Shown: piece after piece, positions 38,378 through 46,971 of the stretch
Numbering within the stretch: the stretch's first letter is position 1
How the letters are laid out: every line of letters begins with the position of its first letter
Translations under genes and position numbers: made by a program
The notes under the pieces: model-generated
The model's database searches: none
What the model was told of the DNA's origin: nothing
Seen by the model: the letters and a program-made list of their open reading frames with translations, nothing else
Assembly (NCBI GenBank): GCA_027486655.1
Contig: JAIXOR010000023.1
Location: 1-51,679 of the forward strand
Source: Verrucomicrobiaceae bacterium
GTDB taxonomy: Bacteria; Verrucomicrobiota; Verrucomicrobiia; Verrucomicrobiales; Akkermansiaceae
Length of the DNA: 51,679 bases
Reading direction: 5' to 3'

Positions 38378-40956
38378 TCCGGCCCGCCGCCGTTCTCCTT
38401 GCCTGTGCGGTCGCCCACGCCGCGGAACCGGCCGTCGATCACGCCGGGCTGATCCGCTCGCTCGATGACGCCGCGCTCCAACGGGGCGCGGCTCTCTATC
38501 AGAACCTCTGCGCCAGCTGCCACGGCACCCCGGAGAAACCCGGCTCGCTGCCCGCGTCCCGCGCGTTCTGGAAGGAGCCTTTCAAGAACGGTGGCGACCC
38601 CTTCGGCATCTATCAGACACTCAGCCGCGGCCTCGGCCAGATGCCGGCCTGGCCGATGCTTCCGCCGCAGGCGAAATACGATCTCGCCCACTACATCCGC
38701 GAGTCCCTGGTCCGCCCGGCCAACCCGGCCGCTTACGTCGGAGTCACCCGCGAATACCTGAGGCTGCTGCCCAAGGCGGAGGGCACCTTCGTAGAGACCG
38801 AGGAAATGCGGGAGTTCCGCCTCGGCCCGAAATACCTGCGGATGGACTTCGGCCCCGCCCTGATGTGGACGCTGGAGGCGGAAAAAGACAACATCGCCTG
38901 CAAAGGCATCGCCGTCCGCCTCGACAAGGGCGATGGCGGCGTCAGCAAGGGCCGGACCTGGATGCTCTACGACCACGACACCCTGCGCATGGCCGCGGCC
39001 TGGTCCGGCGATTCGTTTGTCGACTGGAGCGGCATCGCCTTCGATGGCTCCCACGGCACCCATACCGCCATCCGCGGCGAGGTCGCCTTCACGCTGCCCG
39101 ACCACCCGGCCTGGGCGGATCCGGCGGACAACCTCTTCAAGGATCCACGGGTGCGGGGCCTCGATGGCAAGCCCTACGGTCCCCTGCCCCGCAGCCACGC
39201 CCGGCTGCGCGGGGTCTATCAGAATGGCGGGCGCACCCTGCTCAGCTACACCGTGGGCGGACGCGGCGTGCTTGAAACCCCCGGATGCGAAACCTCCAAC
39301 GGCGTGCTGGTTTTCACGCGCACCTTCGAAGTCTCTCCAGGCACGCGGCCCATCCGCACGAGGGTCTCCACCAGCCCGGTCAAGACCACGGTTTCCACCG
39401 ATCAGGTCGGTCTCGCCAGCGAAAACGGCTTTCAAGTGCTGGGCATCCCCGCCAGCGGGGAAACCCTGATTTTCACCATCCGCCTGGAAACGACCACACC
39501 CGCTCCCGCCGGATTCACTTCCGCGGGTCCGCCGCCCGCCCATCCGAGCGACCTCACCCGCGGCGGTCCCCCGCGCTGGCCGCAGACACTGGTCTCGGAA
39601 AACGGCCGCCCTCTCAGCGGCGAAGGCCTCGGTGCCGAACCCATCGCGTTTCCCGACGATGCCACCAATCCCTGGGGCACCCAGTGGCGGACCAGCGGGC
39701 TGGATTTTCTCCCCGATGGCGACCAACTCGCGCTCTGCACCTGGATGGGCGACGTCTGGATCGTCAGCGGCCTTCGCGATCCGTCCCGCGGATATCGTTG
39801 GAAACGCATCGCCTCCGGCCTCCACCAACCGCTCGGACTCAAGATCGTCGATGGCGTGATCCACGTCTGTTGCCGCGACCAGATCGTGAAGCTCCGCGAT
39901 TTGAACGGCGACGGGGAAACCGATTACTACGAGTGCTTCAACAACGATCACCAGGTGACCGAGCACTTCCACGAGTTCGCCATGGGCCTGCAAACCGACG
40001 AGGCGGGAAATTTCTACTATGCGAAATCCGCACGCCACGCGCTGCCCCCCTTGGTGCCCCAGCACGGCACTCTTCTGCGGGTCAGCCGGGATGGGCTGCG
40101 CACCGACATCGTCGCCAACGGCTTCCGCGCCGCCAACGGCGTCTGCGTCAACACGGATGGCAGCTTCCACGTCACCGACCAGGAAGGCCACTGGATGCCC
40201 AAGAACCGCATCAACCTGGTCAAACCCGGCCGCTTCTATGGCAACATGTGGTCCTACGGCGCCCCGCAAAACACAGCGGACTCCGCCATGGAGGAACCGC
40301 TCGTCTGGATCACCAACGACATGGACCGCTCCCCGGGTGAACCGGTGCGCGTCACCCCGCCCTCGTGGGGACCGCTGAAGGGTTCGCTGCTCGATCTGAG
40401 TTATGGCATGGGCCGGATGTTCCTCGTCATGGACGACGCCTCCGGCGAGGCCCAGTCCGCGGTGGTCGCGCTACCGCTGGAGGACTTCCCCACCGGCGTC
40501 ATGCGCGGGCGTTTCCACCCGGCCACCGGCGAGCTCTTCGCCTGCGGCATGGCGGTCTGGGCGTCCAACCAAACCCGCGACGGCGGGCTTTACCGCATCC
40601 GCCGCTCCGGCGGGCCCATGCACATGCCGGTTTCATGGCGCAGCTCACCCGGGCAGCTCCGGTTGACCTTCAGCGATCCGCTGGACCCATCCGCTTCAAA
40701 CGATGCCGCATCCTATCAACTGAAGTCATGGGATCTTCTCCGAAGCGCGAAATACGGCTCCGCTCATCTCAACGAACGTCAGGTGCCGGTCACCGCAGCG
40801 AAAACCTCCACGGACGGCCGTGAGGTCACGCTCGACGTGCCCGGCCTCGCGCCCTCCCGCGGCCTCGAACTGGTCGTCCGCCTCAAGGGCGCGGACGGCG
40901 GCAGCTTCGAGCGGCGCATCCATGCGACCATCCACCGCATCGGCGGGGCTCCCTGA
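38374..40956 (+). CDS. Exported cytochrome c domain plus DUF6797/sorbosone-dehydrogenase-like protein
   Basis: An 860-residue exported protein of the PVC-group type. The signal peptide runs to AHAAEP. Residues about 30-115 are a cytochrome c domain (RGAALYQNLCASCHGTPEKP with CxxCH, axial-ligand candidates near LGQMPAWPMLP). Then comes a beta-rich region like DUF6797 (FRLGPKYLRMDFGPALMW, MLYDHDTLRMAAAWSGDSFV), and a propeller-like part with the glucose/sorbosone dehydrogenase look (WGTQWRTSGLDFLPDGDQLA, GDGETDYYECFNNDHQV, GLQTDEAGNFYYAKSARHAL, NRINLVKPGRFYGNMWSYGA). A short C-terminal Ig-like domain ends it. It is probably a periplasmic sugar-oxidising protein that hands electrons to the heme. 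It is translationally coupled to the DUF1080 gene. Confidence 0.85.
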   Translation: MIRPAAVLLACAVAHAAEPAVDHAGLIRSLDDAALQRGAALYQNLCASCHGTPEKPGSLPASRAFWKEPFKNGGDPFGIYQTLSRGLGQMPAWPMLPPQAKYDLAHYIRESLVRPANPAAYVGVTREYLRLLPKAEGTFVETEEMREFRLGPKYLRMDFGPALMWTLEAEKDNIACKGIAVRLDKGDGGVSKGRTWMLYDHDTLRMAAAWSGDSFVDWSGIAFDGSHGTHTAIRGEVAFTLPDHPAWADPADNLFKDPRVRGLDGKPYGPLPRSHARLRGVYQNGGRTLLSYTVGGRGVLETPGCETSNGVLVFTRTFEVSPGTRPIRTRVSTSPVKTTVSTDQVGLASENGFQVLGIPASGETLIFTIRLETTTPAPAGFTSAGPPPAHPSDLTRGGPPRWPQTLVSENGRPLSGEGLGAEPIAFPDDATNPWGTQWRTSGLDFLPDGDQLALCTWMGDVWIVSGLRDPSRGYRWKRIASGLHQPLGLKIVDGVIHVCCRDQIVKLRDLNGDGETDYYECFNNDHQVTEHFHEFAMGLQTDEAGNFYYAKSARHALPPLVPQHGTLLRVSRDGLRTDIVANGFRAANGVCVNTDGSFHVTDQEGHWMPKNRINLVKPGRFYGNMWSYGAPQNTADSAMEEPLVWITNDMDRSPGEPVRVTPPSWGPLKGSLLDLSYGMGRMFLVMDDASGEAQSAVVALPLEDFPTGVMRGRFHPATGELFACGMAVWASNQTRDGGLYRIRRSGGPMHMPVSWRSSPGQLRLTFSDPLDPSASNDAASYQLKSWDLLRSAKYGSAHLNERQVPVTAAKTSTDGREVTLDVPGLAPSRGLELVVRLKGADGGSFERRIHATIHRIGGAP

Positions 40957-41007
40957 TTCCCCCGCGCGCTTCACGGAAATTTCACCGGAGGCCGGGGCTA
41001 TCTGCTT

Positions 41008-41033
41008 GCTAGAATCCCGGCGAGCGTTCTAGC
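41008..41033. promoter_or_regulatory. GCTAGAA/TTCTAGC inverted repeat before the large lipoprotein gene
   Basis: Perfect 7-bp arms GCTAGAA (41008-41014) and TTCTAGC (41027-41033) with a 12-bp spacer, ending eleven bases before ATG 41045. Both arms hold CTAG, a rare tetramer in such GC-rich DNA. The arms sit about where -35 and -10 boxes would be. An operator role is inferred. Confidence 0.45.
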
Positions 41034-41044
41034 TGTCGACCCCT

Positions 41045-43351
41045 ATGAAAAGACGTGTGATCTGGATGATGGCCCCCGCCATGGTGCTGGGACTCGGTGC
41101 TTGCGGGAAAAAAGAAGAAGCCAAGGCACCGGAAGCCGCCGCCCCTGCGGTCGCCCAGGCCCCGGCCGAGGCCACCCCGCCGGTGCCCGCCGCTCCGGCC
41201 GTTCCCAAGACACCCGCTCTCACTCCGGAAGAACGCGCCGCCAAGCTCGGGTTCGTCAAACACCTTCCCCAGGACACCGAGGTGGTGATCTCCTTCCACA
41301 ACGGCACCAAAACCGCGGAGCGCGTCATGGGCAGCAAGCTCTGGACCACCCTCGTCGCCGAGTTCGGCGGCGGCATGATCCCGGATCCCGCCGGCGAGGA
41401 TGAGGAAATGGAGGATGAATTCGAACTCCCCGAAGGCGAGCAGGACGCCGCGGCACAAGCCGAACCGGCCACCGAAGCTGCCGCCGTGGAAACCGAACCG
41501 ATGGGCCCCGCCAAGCTCTTCGGCAACGAGTTCACCGTGGCACTCGGCAAGTCCGCCGGCGAGCAAACCGGCAACCTGCTCACCGCCAACCGCCGCATGA
41601 GCTACTTCCAAATGCGCGGCATCGCCAAGGCCTTCGTCGAGGCGGCGAAAAGCGGCGATTTCTCCGGCCTCGAGGAATCCATCGGCAGCGCGGTGAACGA
41701 GGAACTCTTCAAGGACCTGCTCGCCGACCCCGAATCCGGCGTGGCGCTCATCGAGAAGATGAAGATGCCGCCGCTCTACTTCGCCTTCCGCGCCTCCGCC
41801 GAGGACAAGGACTCCGCCGCCCAACAACTCGCCTCGCTCGTGGAAAACCTCGGCATGCTCGGAGAAACGGTGGAACCCGTGGAAATCGAAAAAGCCGGTG
41901 CCAAGTTCGCCGGCCAGAAAATCTCCGGAGCCAAGATTTCCAAAATGCTCGGCGACGACCGCTCGTCCCTCGATGAAATGCTCGACTCCGCCCAGGTCGA
42001 CAAACTCCTCGCCGCCGTCGCCAAAAAAGACCTCGTGGTCATGAGCGGAACCCTCGGCGACTACGCCGTCCTCTTCCTCGGCGGTGCCGCGGAGGACATG
42101 AACTTCGCCAGCGACCTCGGCCAATCGCTCGTCACCGGAGACTCACTCGCCTTCTGCGACGCCTACGCCTCCAAGGAACTCGCCGCCGTCGTCCACGGCC
42201 GCAAGGAAATGCTCGATACCCTCGCCGCCACCGCAGGCGGTCTCTCCGACATGGCCGAGGGACTCCGCGATGGCATCGCCGGCACCGAAGGCATCGGCGA
42301 CACCCGCGACCTTGAAGCGCTGCTCCGCATGGTCGGCGAACGCGAGGCCGCCCTGCGCAAGCTCGCCGGCAACGAAGCCTCCGGCGTGGCCGCCTTCTTC
42401 GAAGACGGACTCAAGATCGAATCCTTCGGCGGTGCCGATACCGGCGCGCTCGATTGGAAAGCCCCCAACCGGATGGCCGAACTCGGCAACTCGGAGGACG
42501 TCGTCCTGTTCGCCAACATGACTGTGGACGCCGCTTACGATGAAAAGGCGCGCGCTTACCTCGAAGCCCTGATGGAGACCGCCTACGCCGCCGCCATGAA
42601 GGTTTCCGAATTGCCCGGCGAGGATGAGAACCTCAAGCAGTTCAAGGAAATGACCCGGATGTTCGACACCAAGTTCCGCCCGGACCTGGTCTCGATGTGG
42701 CAGACCTTCAGCAGCGACTTCGGCAGCAGCCTCGGTGCCGAGAGCGCACTCGTCGTGGACCTCAAAGGCTCGGTGCCCACCGTGCCCGGAATCCCGCAAC
42801 CGATCGTCGATGAAGGCAAGTTCCCCCGCATCTCCATGCTCGCGCCGGTGACCGATCGCACCAAGCTCGCGGCCTCCTGGGAAAAGATGAACACCACCAC
42901 CACCGGCATCCTCGCCAAGATCAGCGAGATGACCGGACAGGAGATCCCGATGCAGAAACCCATCAGCTCCGAGAAAAACGGCTTCACCACCTGGTTCTTC
43001 TCGATGCCCTTCTTCAACGATGACTTCGTGCCCTCCGTGACCGTCGGTGACAAGTGGTTCGCCGCCTCCACCTCCAAGAATCAGGCGCTCGACCTCATCG
43101 GCAAGGCCACCACCTCCAATGGCACCCGCACCGGCCTCTACTTCTCGATGAACTTCAAGGCGCTCCAGGTCTTCGCCGATGAGACGCTCAAAATGATCGG
43201 GAAACACCCCGATGCCGTGCCCATGTCCAAGGACGACCTCGACAAGGCCACCAAGCTCATCGCCGCCATGGACGATCTGGACAAACTCACCGTCCACTCG
43301 CGCCGGGAAGAAGGCAAACTGCGCTCCAGCATCCACTTCAAAACCCGCTGA
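41045..43351 (+). CDS. Large lipoprotein of unknown function
   Basis: A 768-residue predicted lipoprotein. The signal MKRRVIWMMAPAMVLGLGAC gives the lipobox LGAC at cysteine 20. An alanine/proline-rich linker (about 25-65) is followed by a globular part with an acidic insert (EDEEMEDEFELPEGE near 125). The rest alternates helices and strands with no enzyme motif that I can find. TEVVISFHNGTKTAERVMGS and KISKMLGDDRSSLDEMLDS are typical stretches. It loosely recalls DUF3352-type surface proteins. It is a single-gene unit between the DUF6797-like gene and trmO. Confidence 0.75.
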   Translation: MKRRVIWMMAPAMVLGLGACGKKEEAKAPEAAAPAVAQAPAEATPPVPAAPAVPKTPALTPEERAAKLGFVKHLPQDTEVVISFHNGTKTAERVMGSKLWTTLVAEFGGGMIPDPAGEDEEMEDEFELPEGEQDAAAQAEPATEAAAVETEPMGPAKLFGNEFTVALGKSAGEQTGNLLTANRRMSYFQMRGIAKAFVEAAKSGDFSGLEESIGSAVNEELFKDLLADPESGVALIEKMKMPPLYFAFRASAEDKDSAAQQLASLVENLGMLGETVEPVEIEKAGAKFAGQKISGAKISKMLGDDRSSLDEMLDSAQVDKLLAAVAKKDLVVMSGTLGDYAVLFLGGAAEDMNFASDLGQSLVTGDSLAFCDAYASKELAAVVHGRKEMLDTLAATAGGLSDMAEGLRDGIAGTEGIGDTRDLEALLRMVGEREAALRKLAGNEASGVAAFFEDGLKIESFGGADTGALDWKAPNRMAELGNSEDVVLFANMTVDAAYDEKARAYLEALMETAYAAAMKVSELPGEDENLKQFKEMTRMFDTKFRPDLVSMWQTFSSDFGSSLGAESALVVDLKGSVPTVPGIPQPIVDEGKFPRISMLAPVTDRTKLAASWEKMNTTTTGILAKISEMTGQEIPMQKPISSEKNGFTTWFFSMPFFNDDFVPSVTVGDKWFAASTSKNQALDLIGKATTSNGTRTGLYFSMNFKALQVFADETLKMIGKHPDAVPMSKDDLDKATKLIAAMDDLDKLTVHSRREEGKLRSSIHFKTR

Positions 43352-43405
43352 AGCCCGCGGCACCGCCCGGGTGGAGCTGCCTTGGTCCGCTTTTAAACAT
43401 TTTCA

Positions 43406-43436
43406 CCCCGGCAGTGCCACGCCTATCCTGCCGGGG
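43406..43436 (+). promoter_or_regulatory. Nine-base inverted repeat abutting the trmO start codon
   Basis: CCCCGGCAG (43406-43414) and CTGCCGGGG (43428-43436) are perfect arms with a 13-base spacer; the second arm ends immediately before ATG 43437. In RNA it would hide the start region; in DNA it overlaps a possible -10 (TATCCT, 43424-43429). It may be an operator or a translational control hairpin. Confidence 0.5.
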
Positions 43437-44138
43437 ATGACGATCACCCCGGTTGCCCATGTGAGATCCTGCTTCGGCGGCAAGTTCGGCGTCCCGAGGC
43501 AGCCGGGGCTCTGCCCATCCGCTTGGGGGGAACTGGTGTTTCACGAGGACTTCCGCAGCCCGGAAGCGATCCGCGGCATCGAGGGCTTCTCCCATCTCTG
43601 GCTGGTCTTCGGATTCCATGAGACGGTCGATCAAGGATGGAAACCCACCGTCCGTCCGCCACGGCTCGGCGGGAATGAACGCGTGGGCGTCTTCGCCAGC
43701 CGCTCGACTTTCCGGCCCAACGGACTCGGCCTCTCGCTGGTGACCCTCGAAGGAATCGAGCCGCGCAGCGGCGAAGGCCCGGTCCTTCTGTTAGGCGGGC
43801 TGGACCTGATCGATGGCACACCCGTCTATGACATCAAACCTTACCTGCCCTATGCCGAGTCACTGCCGGCCGCCCGCGCAGGCTTCGCCGGCACCGGCAT
43901 CCCCCGGCTCGAAGTGCATGTGGACGCAGCGGCGGAAAACACCTTCCTCGCCCTGCCGGAGCGCGCCCGCTCGCTGATCCGTGAAGCCCTTTCGCTCGAC
44001 CCCCGGCCCGCCGCCGGAGCCAGCGATCCCGACCGCATCTTCGGCGCCCTGCTGTGTGGAAAGAACGTCCGTTTCCAGATCCACGACGGCATCTGCCGCA
44101 TCATCGGAATCGACGCGGCAATCCCCCCACACACCTGA
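43437..44138 (+). CDS. trmO: tRNA m6t6A37 methyltransferase TrmO-like
   Basis: A 233-residue TsaA/TrmO (UPF0066) protein. It uses S-adenosylmethionine to methylate t6A37 in some tRNAs. Family blocks: ITPVAHVRSCFGGKFGVPRQ, GIEGFSHLWLVFGFHET, RPPRLGGNERVGVFASRSTF, RPNGLGLSLVTLEGIE and DLIDGTPVYDIKPYLPYAES. The C-terminal domain has FGALLCGKNVRFQIHDG in place of the usual DPRPAY-type tail, though DPRPAAGASDPDRIF is present. Length is typical. The start is directly after a nine-base inverted repeat. Confidence 0.92.
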   Translation: MTITPVAHVRSCFGGKFGVPRQPGLCPSAWGELVFHEDFRSPEAIRGIEGFSHLWLVFGFHETVDQGWKPTVRPPRLGGNERVGVFASRSTFRPNGLGLSLVTLEGIEPRSGEGPVLLLGGLDLIDGTPVYDIKPYLPYAESLPAARAGFAGTGIPRLEVHVDAAAENTFLALPERARSLIREALSLDPRPAAGASDPDRIFGALLCGKNVRFQIHDGICRIIGIDAAIPPHT

Positions 44139-44154
44139 GACCGGGACAGCAAAC

Positions 44155-44174
44155 CTGCGGATCCCGCGGTTTTG
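44155..44174 (+). terminator. Possible weak terminator after trmO
   Basis: CTGCGG-ATC-CCGCGG followed by TTTTG; six-base stem with one G-T pair and a short T run. Confidence 0.35.
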
Positions 44175-44366
44175 TATCAAAAAAGTCACGAGCCTTTGTT
44201 TGTCGGATTTATCGTGAGATTCATATCCCTTAAGCAGTCCGGGCTGTTGATGCTTCGTCGTTTACAGACTCCGGGCGGCTTGCCGCGCCGTCCATGACCC
44301 GCCCCTCCGGAGCAAGCTCCGGGCCCGGGACCGGGAATGGATGGCACGGGGAGTGCTAGAGCACCC

Positions 44367-44771
44367 ATGACACCCGAACATCCGACAATGAACATCAATG
44401 ATCGAAACACACCAACCGCGGACCACCTGACCGTGCCGTCCGAATTGTCCTTCGAGGACGTTTGGGACGGTGAGGCGGTGTCCGAGTTGATCCGCTCGAA
44501 GTGCGACCACGGGGAAACCCCCGCGTTCCTCTTCCTCGGACGGAAAGAAGCAGGACTGCTCAAGGAACACCTGGCCGAGATCTTCGGCGAGGACTCCGTG
44601 GTCACCCTCAATGGCACCTATTACAAGGGCCTCGACGTCATCACGATCGACTGCGAGACGTTCCTCGCAACGGGCGGCCGCAAGGCGGTGCGCACGCTGC
44701 AGGATCCGATTTCACGTCGCCCGCAATGGCGTGACCGTGATACCGACGCTCTCTGGCAGTTCCGCATCTGA
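44367..44771 (+). CDS. Small cytoplasmic protein of unknown function
   Basis: A 134-residue protein from MTPEHPTMNIND (or 127 residues from ATG 44388). I recognise no family. The middle (SFEDVWDGEAVSELIRSKCD, TPAFLFLGRKEAGLLKEHLA) looks like a small alpha/beta domain, and NGTYYKGLDVITIDCETFLA suggests a strand-turn-strand. No signal or membrane segment. A hairpin CCGGAGC-AA-GCTCCGG lies at about 44306-44321 upstream. The 228 bp between trmO and this gene hold no other gene. Confidence 0.6.
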   Translation: MTPEHPTMNINDRNTPTADHLTVPSELSFEDVWDGEAVSELIRSKCDHGETPAFLFLGRKEAGLLKEHLAEIFGEDSVVTLNGTYYKGLDVITIDCETFLATGGRKAVRTLQDPISRRPQWRDRDTDALWQFRI

Positions 44772-44896
44772 GGGATTGTTGTGACACCCGCTCCTCCTTG
44801 AGACAGGGGGAGCCGGCGTCTCAAGATCACCCTCAGCCTCGGAATCCCAGGAGCCCCCATCGAACAAAGGGGCGGTGGCCGGTTGGATCCATTTCC

Positions 44897-45295
44897 TCAA
44901 TCGGGAGGGCATGCTTCCAGCCAGTCGCCGCTCTTGATGCGTCTGGACGGGTCGACCGGTCCCTTCCACTCCCACACCCAGGCGCTCAAGCCTCCCAGCG
45001 CGGTTTGCACCTCGGTTTGCACCCTGCGATATTCGCTGCCCTCGATCTCGCCGGCGGAGACGCCTTCGAATTCATCCAGCGCGGCAAGTGTCGCTGCGTC
45101 CACCTGATAGACCTCACCCAGGACCCGCTCCCCGCCGCCATCCGCGAGGATGATGCCGGGATACCAGTCGATGCGGAACAGTCTGGCCTCCACCGTCCCG
45201 GGGCTGACGAAGGCAGCCCCGCTCATGCGCCAGTGGTTGGAGCCGCCGCGGCGCAGCGTGCCGTAAACGAACACGGACTCGCGGTGCCCCTCCAT
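44897..45295 (-). CDS. Gamma-glutamylcyclotransferase-like (AIG2/GGCT) protein
   Basis: A 132-residue GGCT-fold protein. It opens with the signature VFVYGTLRRGGSNHWRM, then GTVEARLFRIDWYPGIIL, LGEVYQVDAATLAALDEFEG (the glutamate of DEFEG is the usual catalytic acid) and a C-terminal WVWEWKG. Members form 5-oxoproline from gamma-glutamyl amines or remove similar groups; the substrate is not known here. The gene starts three bases before obg ends on the same strand (ATG 45295; GTG 45301 also possible), so it is likely co-transcribed with obg. Confidence 0.85.
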   Translation of the reverse strand: MEGHRESVFVYGTLRRGGSNHWRMSGAAFVSPGTVEARLFRIDWYPGIILADGGGERVLGEVYQVDAATLAALDEFEGVSAGEIEGSEYRRVQTEVQTALGGLSAWVWEWKGPVDPSRRIKSGDWLEACPPD

Positions 45296-45297
45296 GA

Positions 45298-46350
45298 TCA
45301 CTGCCGGGGACGATGGCCCACTTCGTTGTCCAGCATCTGCTTCAGGTCATCCAAACCATCGCCGCAGTCCGCGGAAATCGGGATGATGTCGATCTTCGGG
45401 AACCTCTGACGGAAGATCGCGAGATTCTCCGCCGCACCTTCCAGGTCCATCTTGTTGGCAATGATCTTCCACGGGAAGCGTGCGAGTTCCTCGTCGTATT
45501 CCTTCACCTCGCGGCGCAGGATTTCCAGATCGGACACCGGATCGCGGCCCTCGCTGCCCGCCATGTCGATGACGAAGAGCAGGACGCGGCACCGGGTGAT
45601 GTGGCGGAGGAATTCGTGACCGAGCCCGCGGTTCTCATGGGCCCCCTCGATGAGTCCGGGAATGTCCGCCACCGTGCAGCGCCGGAATCCGGGAAACTCG
45701 ACCACGCCCACCACCGGTTGCAGCGTGGTGAATGGATAGGACGCCACCTTTGGCTTGGCTGCGGAGAGCTTGCCCAGCAGCGTGGATTTCCCGGCATTCG
45801 GAAAGCCCACCAGCCCGGCATCCGCGATGCGGCGCAGCTCCAGGTAAAACACACCCAACTCACCCGGGGTGCCGAGCGTGCACTCGGTGGGAGCCCGGTT
45901 GGTCGCAGTCTTGAAATTCCAGTTGCCCAGGCCCGGCTCGCCGCCCTTGCAGAGAACGAACTCCTGGCCAATCTCGGTGAGGTCGGCGATGGGCTCCATG
46001 TCGATGCCCTCCTCGCTGCGCTCCAGTTCCACGGCTTCCTGCACCGTGGCGGCGCTGGCCCGGTAAACCACGGTGCCCGGCGGCACCTTGCCGATCACCC
46101 GCTTGCCGCTCTTGCCGGTCTTGCGGGTGCCCGCGCCATTCTTTCCATTCTCGGCGATCAGCTTCGGATCATAGTGATACGCCCGAAGATTGTCCGTCGA
46201 TGGATCCACGATCAGCACCACGTCTCCTCCCCCGCCGCCGTCGCCGCCGTCCGGGCCGCCCCGGGGCACGTATTTCTCGCGGCGCCACGAAACAACGCCG
46301 TCGCCGCCGTCGCCCGCTTTGGCGAAAATCCGGATGTGGTCAATGAACAT
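45298..46350 (-). CDS. obg: GTPase Obg/CgtA
   Basis: A 350-residue Obg GTPase, an essential protein of 50S ribosome assembly and stress control. The glycine-rich N-terminal domain is clear: MFIDHIRIFAKAGDGGDGVV, PRGGPDGGDGGGGGDVVL. The G domain has GFPNAGKSTLL (G1), DIPGLIEGAHENRGLGHEFL (G3), NKMDLEGA (G4) and PISADCGDGLDDL (G5 region). It stops after the G domain, without the variable C-terminal extension. The frame is open for another 1.7 kb upstream antisense to other genes; the family start MFIDHIRIF settles the choice. Confidence 0.97.
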   Translation of the reverse strand: MFIDHIRIFAKAGDGGDGVVSWRREKYVPRGGPDGGDGGGGGDVVLIVDPSTDNLRAYHYDPKLIAENGKNGAGTRKTGKSGKRVIGKVPPGTVVYRASAATVQEAVELERSEEGIDMEPIADLTEIGQEFVLCKGGEPGLGNWNFKTATNRAPTECTLGTPGELGVFYLELRRIADAGLVGFPNAGKSTLLGKLSAAKPKVASYPFTTLQPVVGVVEFPGFRRCTVADIPGLIEGAHENRGLGHEFLRHITRCRVLLFVIDMAGSEGRDPVSDLEILRREVKEYDEELARFPWKIIANKMDLEGAAENLAIFRQRFPKIDIIPISADCGDGLDDLKQMLDNEVGHRPRQ

Positions 46351-46470
46351 GCCGTGAGACTCGCCGGACCCGCCCCTGCGGTCAACGGCAATGGTCAAAT
46401 CCCCGACTTTCCCGGCCAAAACGGGGCCGTTTTTGCTTTTGGATGGGCCTTCATCTGCTTCACTCCGCCC

Positions 46471-46965
46471 ATGAACATCCGCTTCGCCGCCCTCGCGATG
46501 GTCCTCGCCCTGATCCCCTCCTCCCCCTTGCTGGCCAGCGGCAAGAAGGACAACAAGGCCGAGGTTTCCTTCCACATGGAGACGGAAGCCACGGACAACC
46601 CGAAGATGATCTTCCCGCAAATGGCCAACGGCAAGACCCGCTATTTCCGCCGCATGCCGGAAATCAGCACCAAGGACATCGTCTCCTTCAGCCCCTTTCC
46701 CTCGGAGTTCGGTGAAGGCGATTACGGACTGCTCGTCGTCCTCAAGGAAAGCGCGGCCGGCCGCCTCTCCGCCATCACCACCGCCAACCAGGGCCGCTGG
46801 CTCATCTCCCGCGTCAACGGCCGGGTCATGGACGGCGTGCTCATCGAGAAAACCGTCAACGACGGCAAACTCGTCATCTGGAAAGGCGTCACCCTCGCCG
46901 ATATCGCCCTGCTCGACGAGACCTTCCCACGCATCGGCCAGGAAGGGAAAAAGAAGAAGAAGTGA
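46471..46965 (+). CDS. Secreted protein of unknown function
   Basis: A 164-residue exported protein with signal MNIRFAALAMVLALIPSSPL and cleavage near LASGK. The mature domain is beta-rich: KAEVSFHMETEATDNPKMIF, YFRRMPEISTKDIVSFSPF, GDYGLLVVLKESAAGRL, then a lysine-rich end (GKKKKK). I recognise no family. The M23 peptidase gene follows after six bases, so the two are in one operon and may act together on the envelope. Confidence 0.7.
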   Translation: MNIRFAALAMVLALIPSSPLLASGKKDNKAEVSFHMETEATDNPKMIFPQMANGKTRYFRRMPEISTKDIVSFSPFPSEFGEGDYGLLVVLKESAAGRLSAITTANQGRWLISRVNGRVMDGVLIEKTVNDGKLVIWKGVTLADIALLDETFPRIGQEGKKKKK

Positions 46966-46971
46966 CCCACC

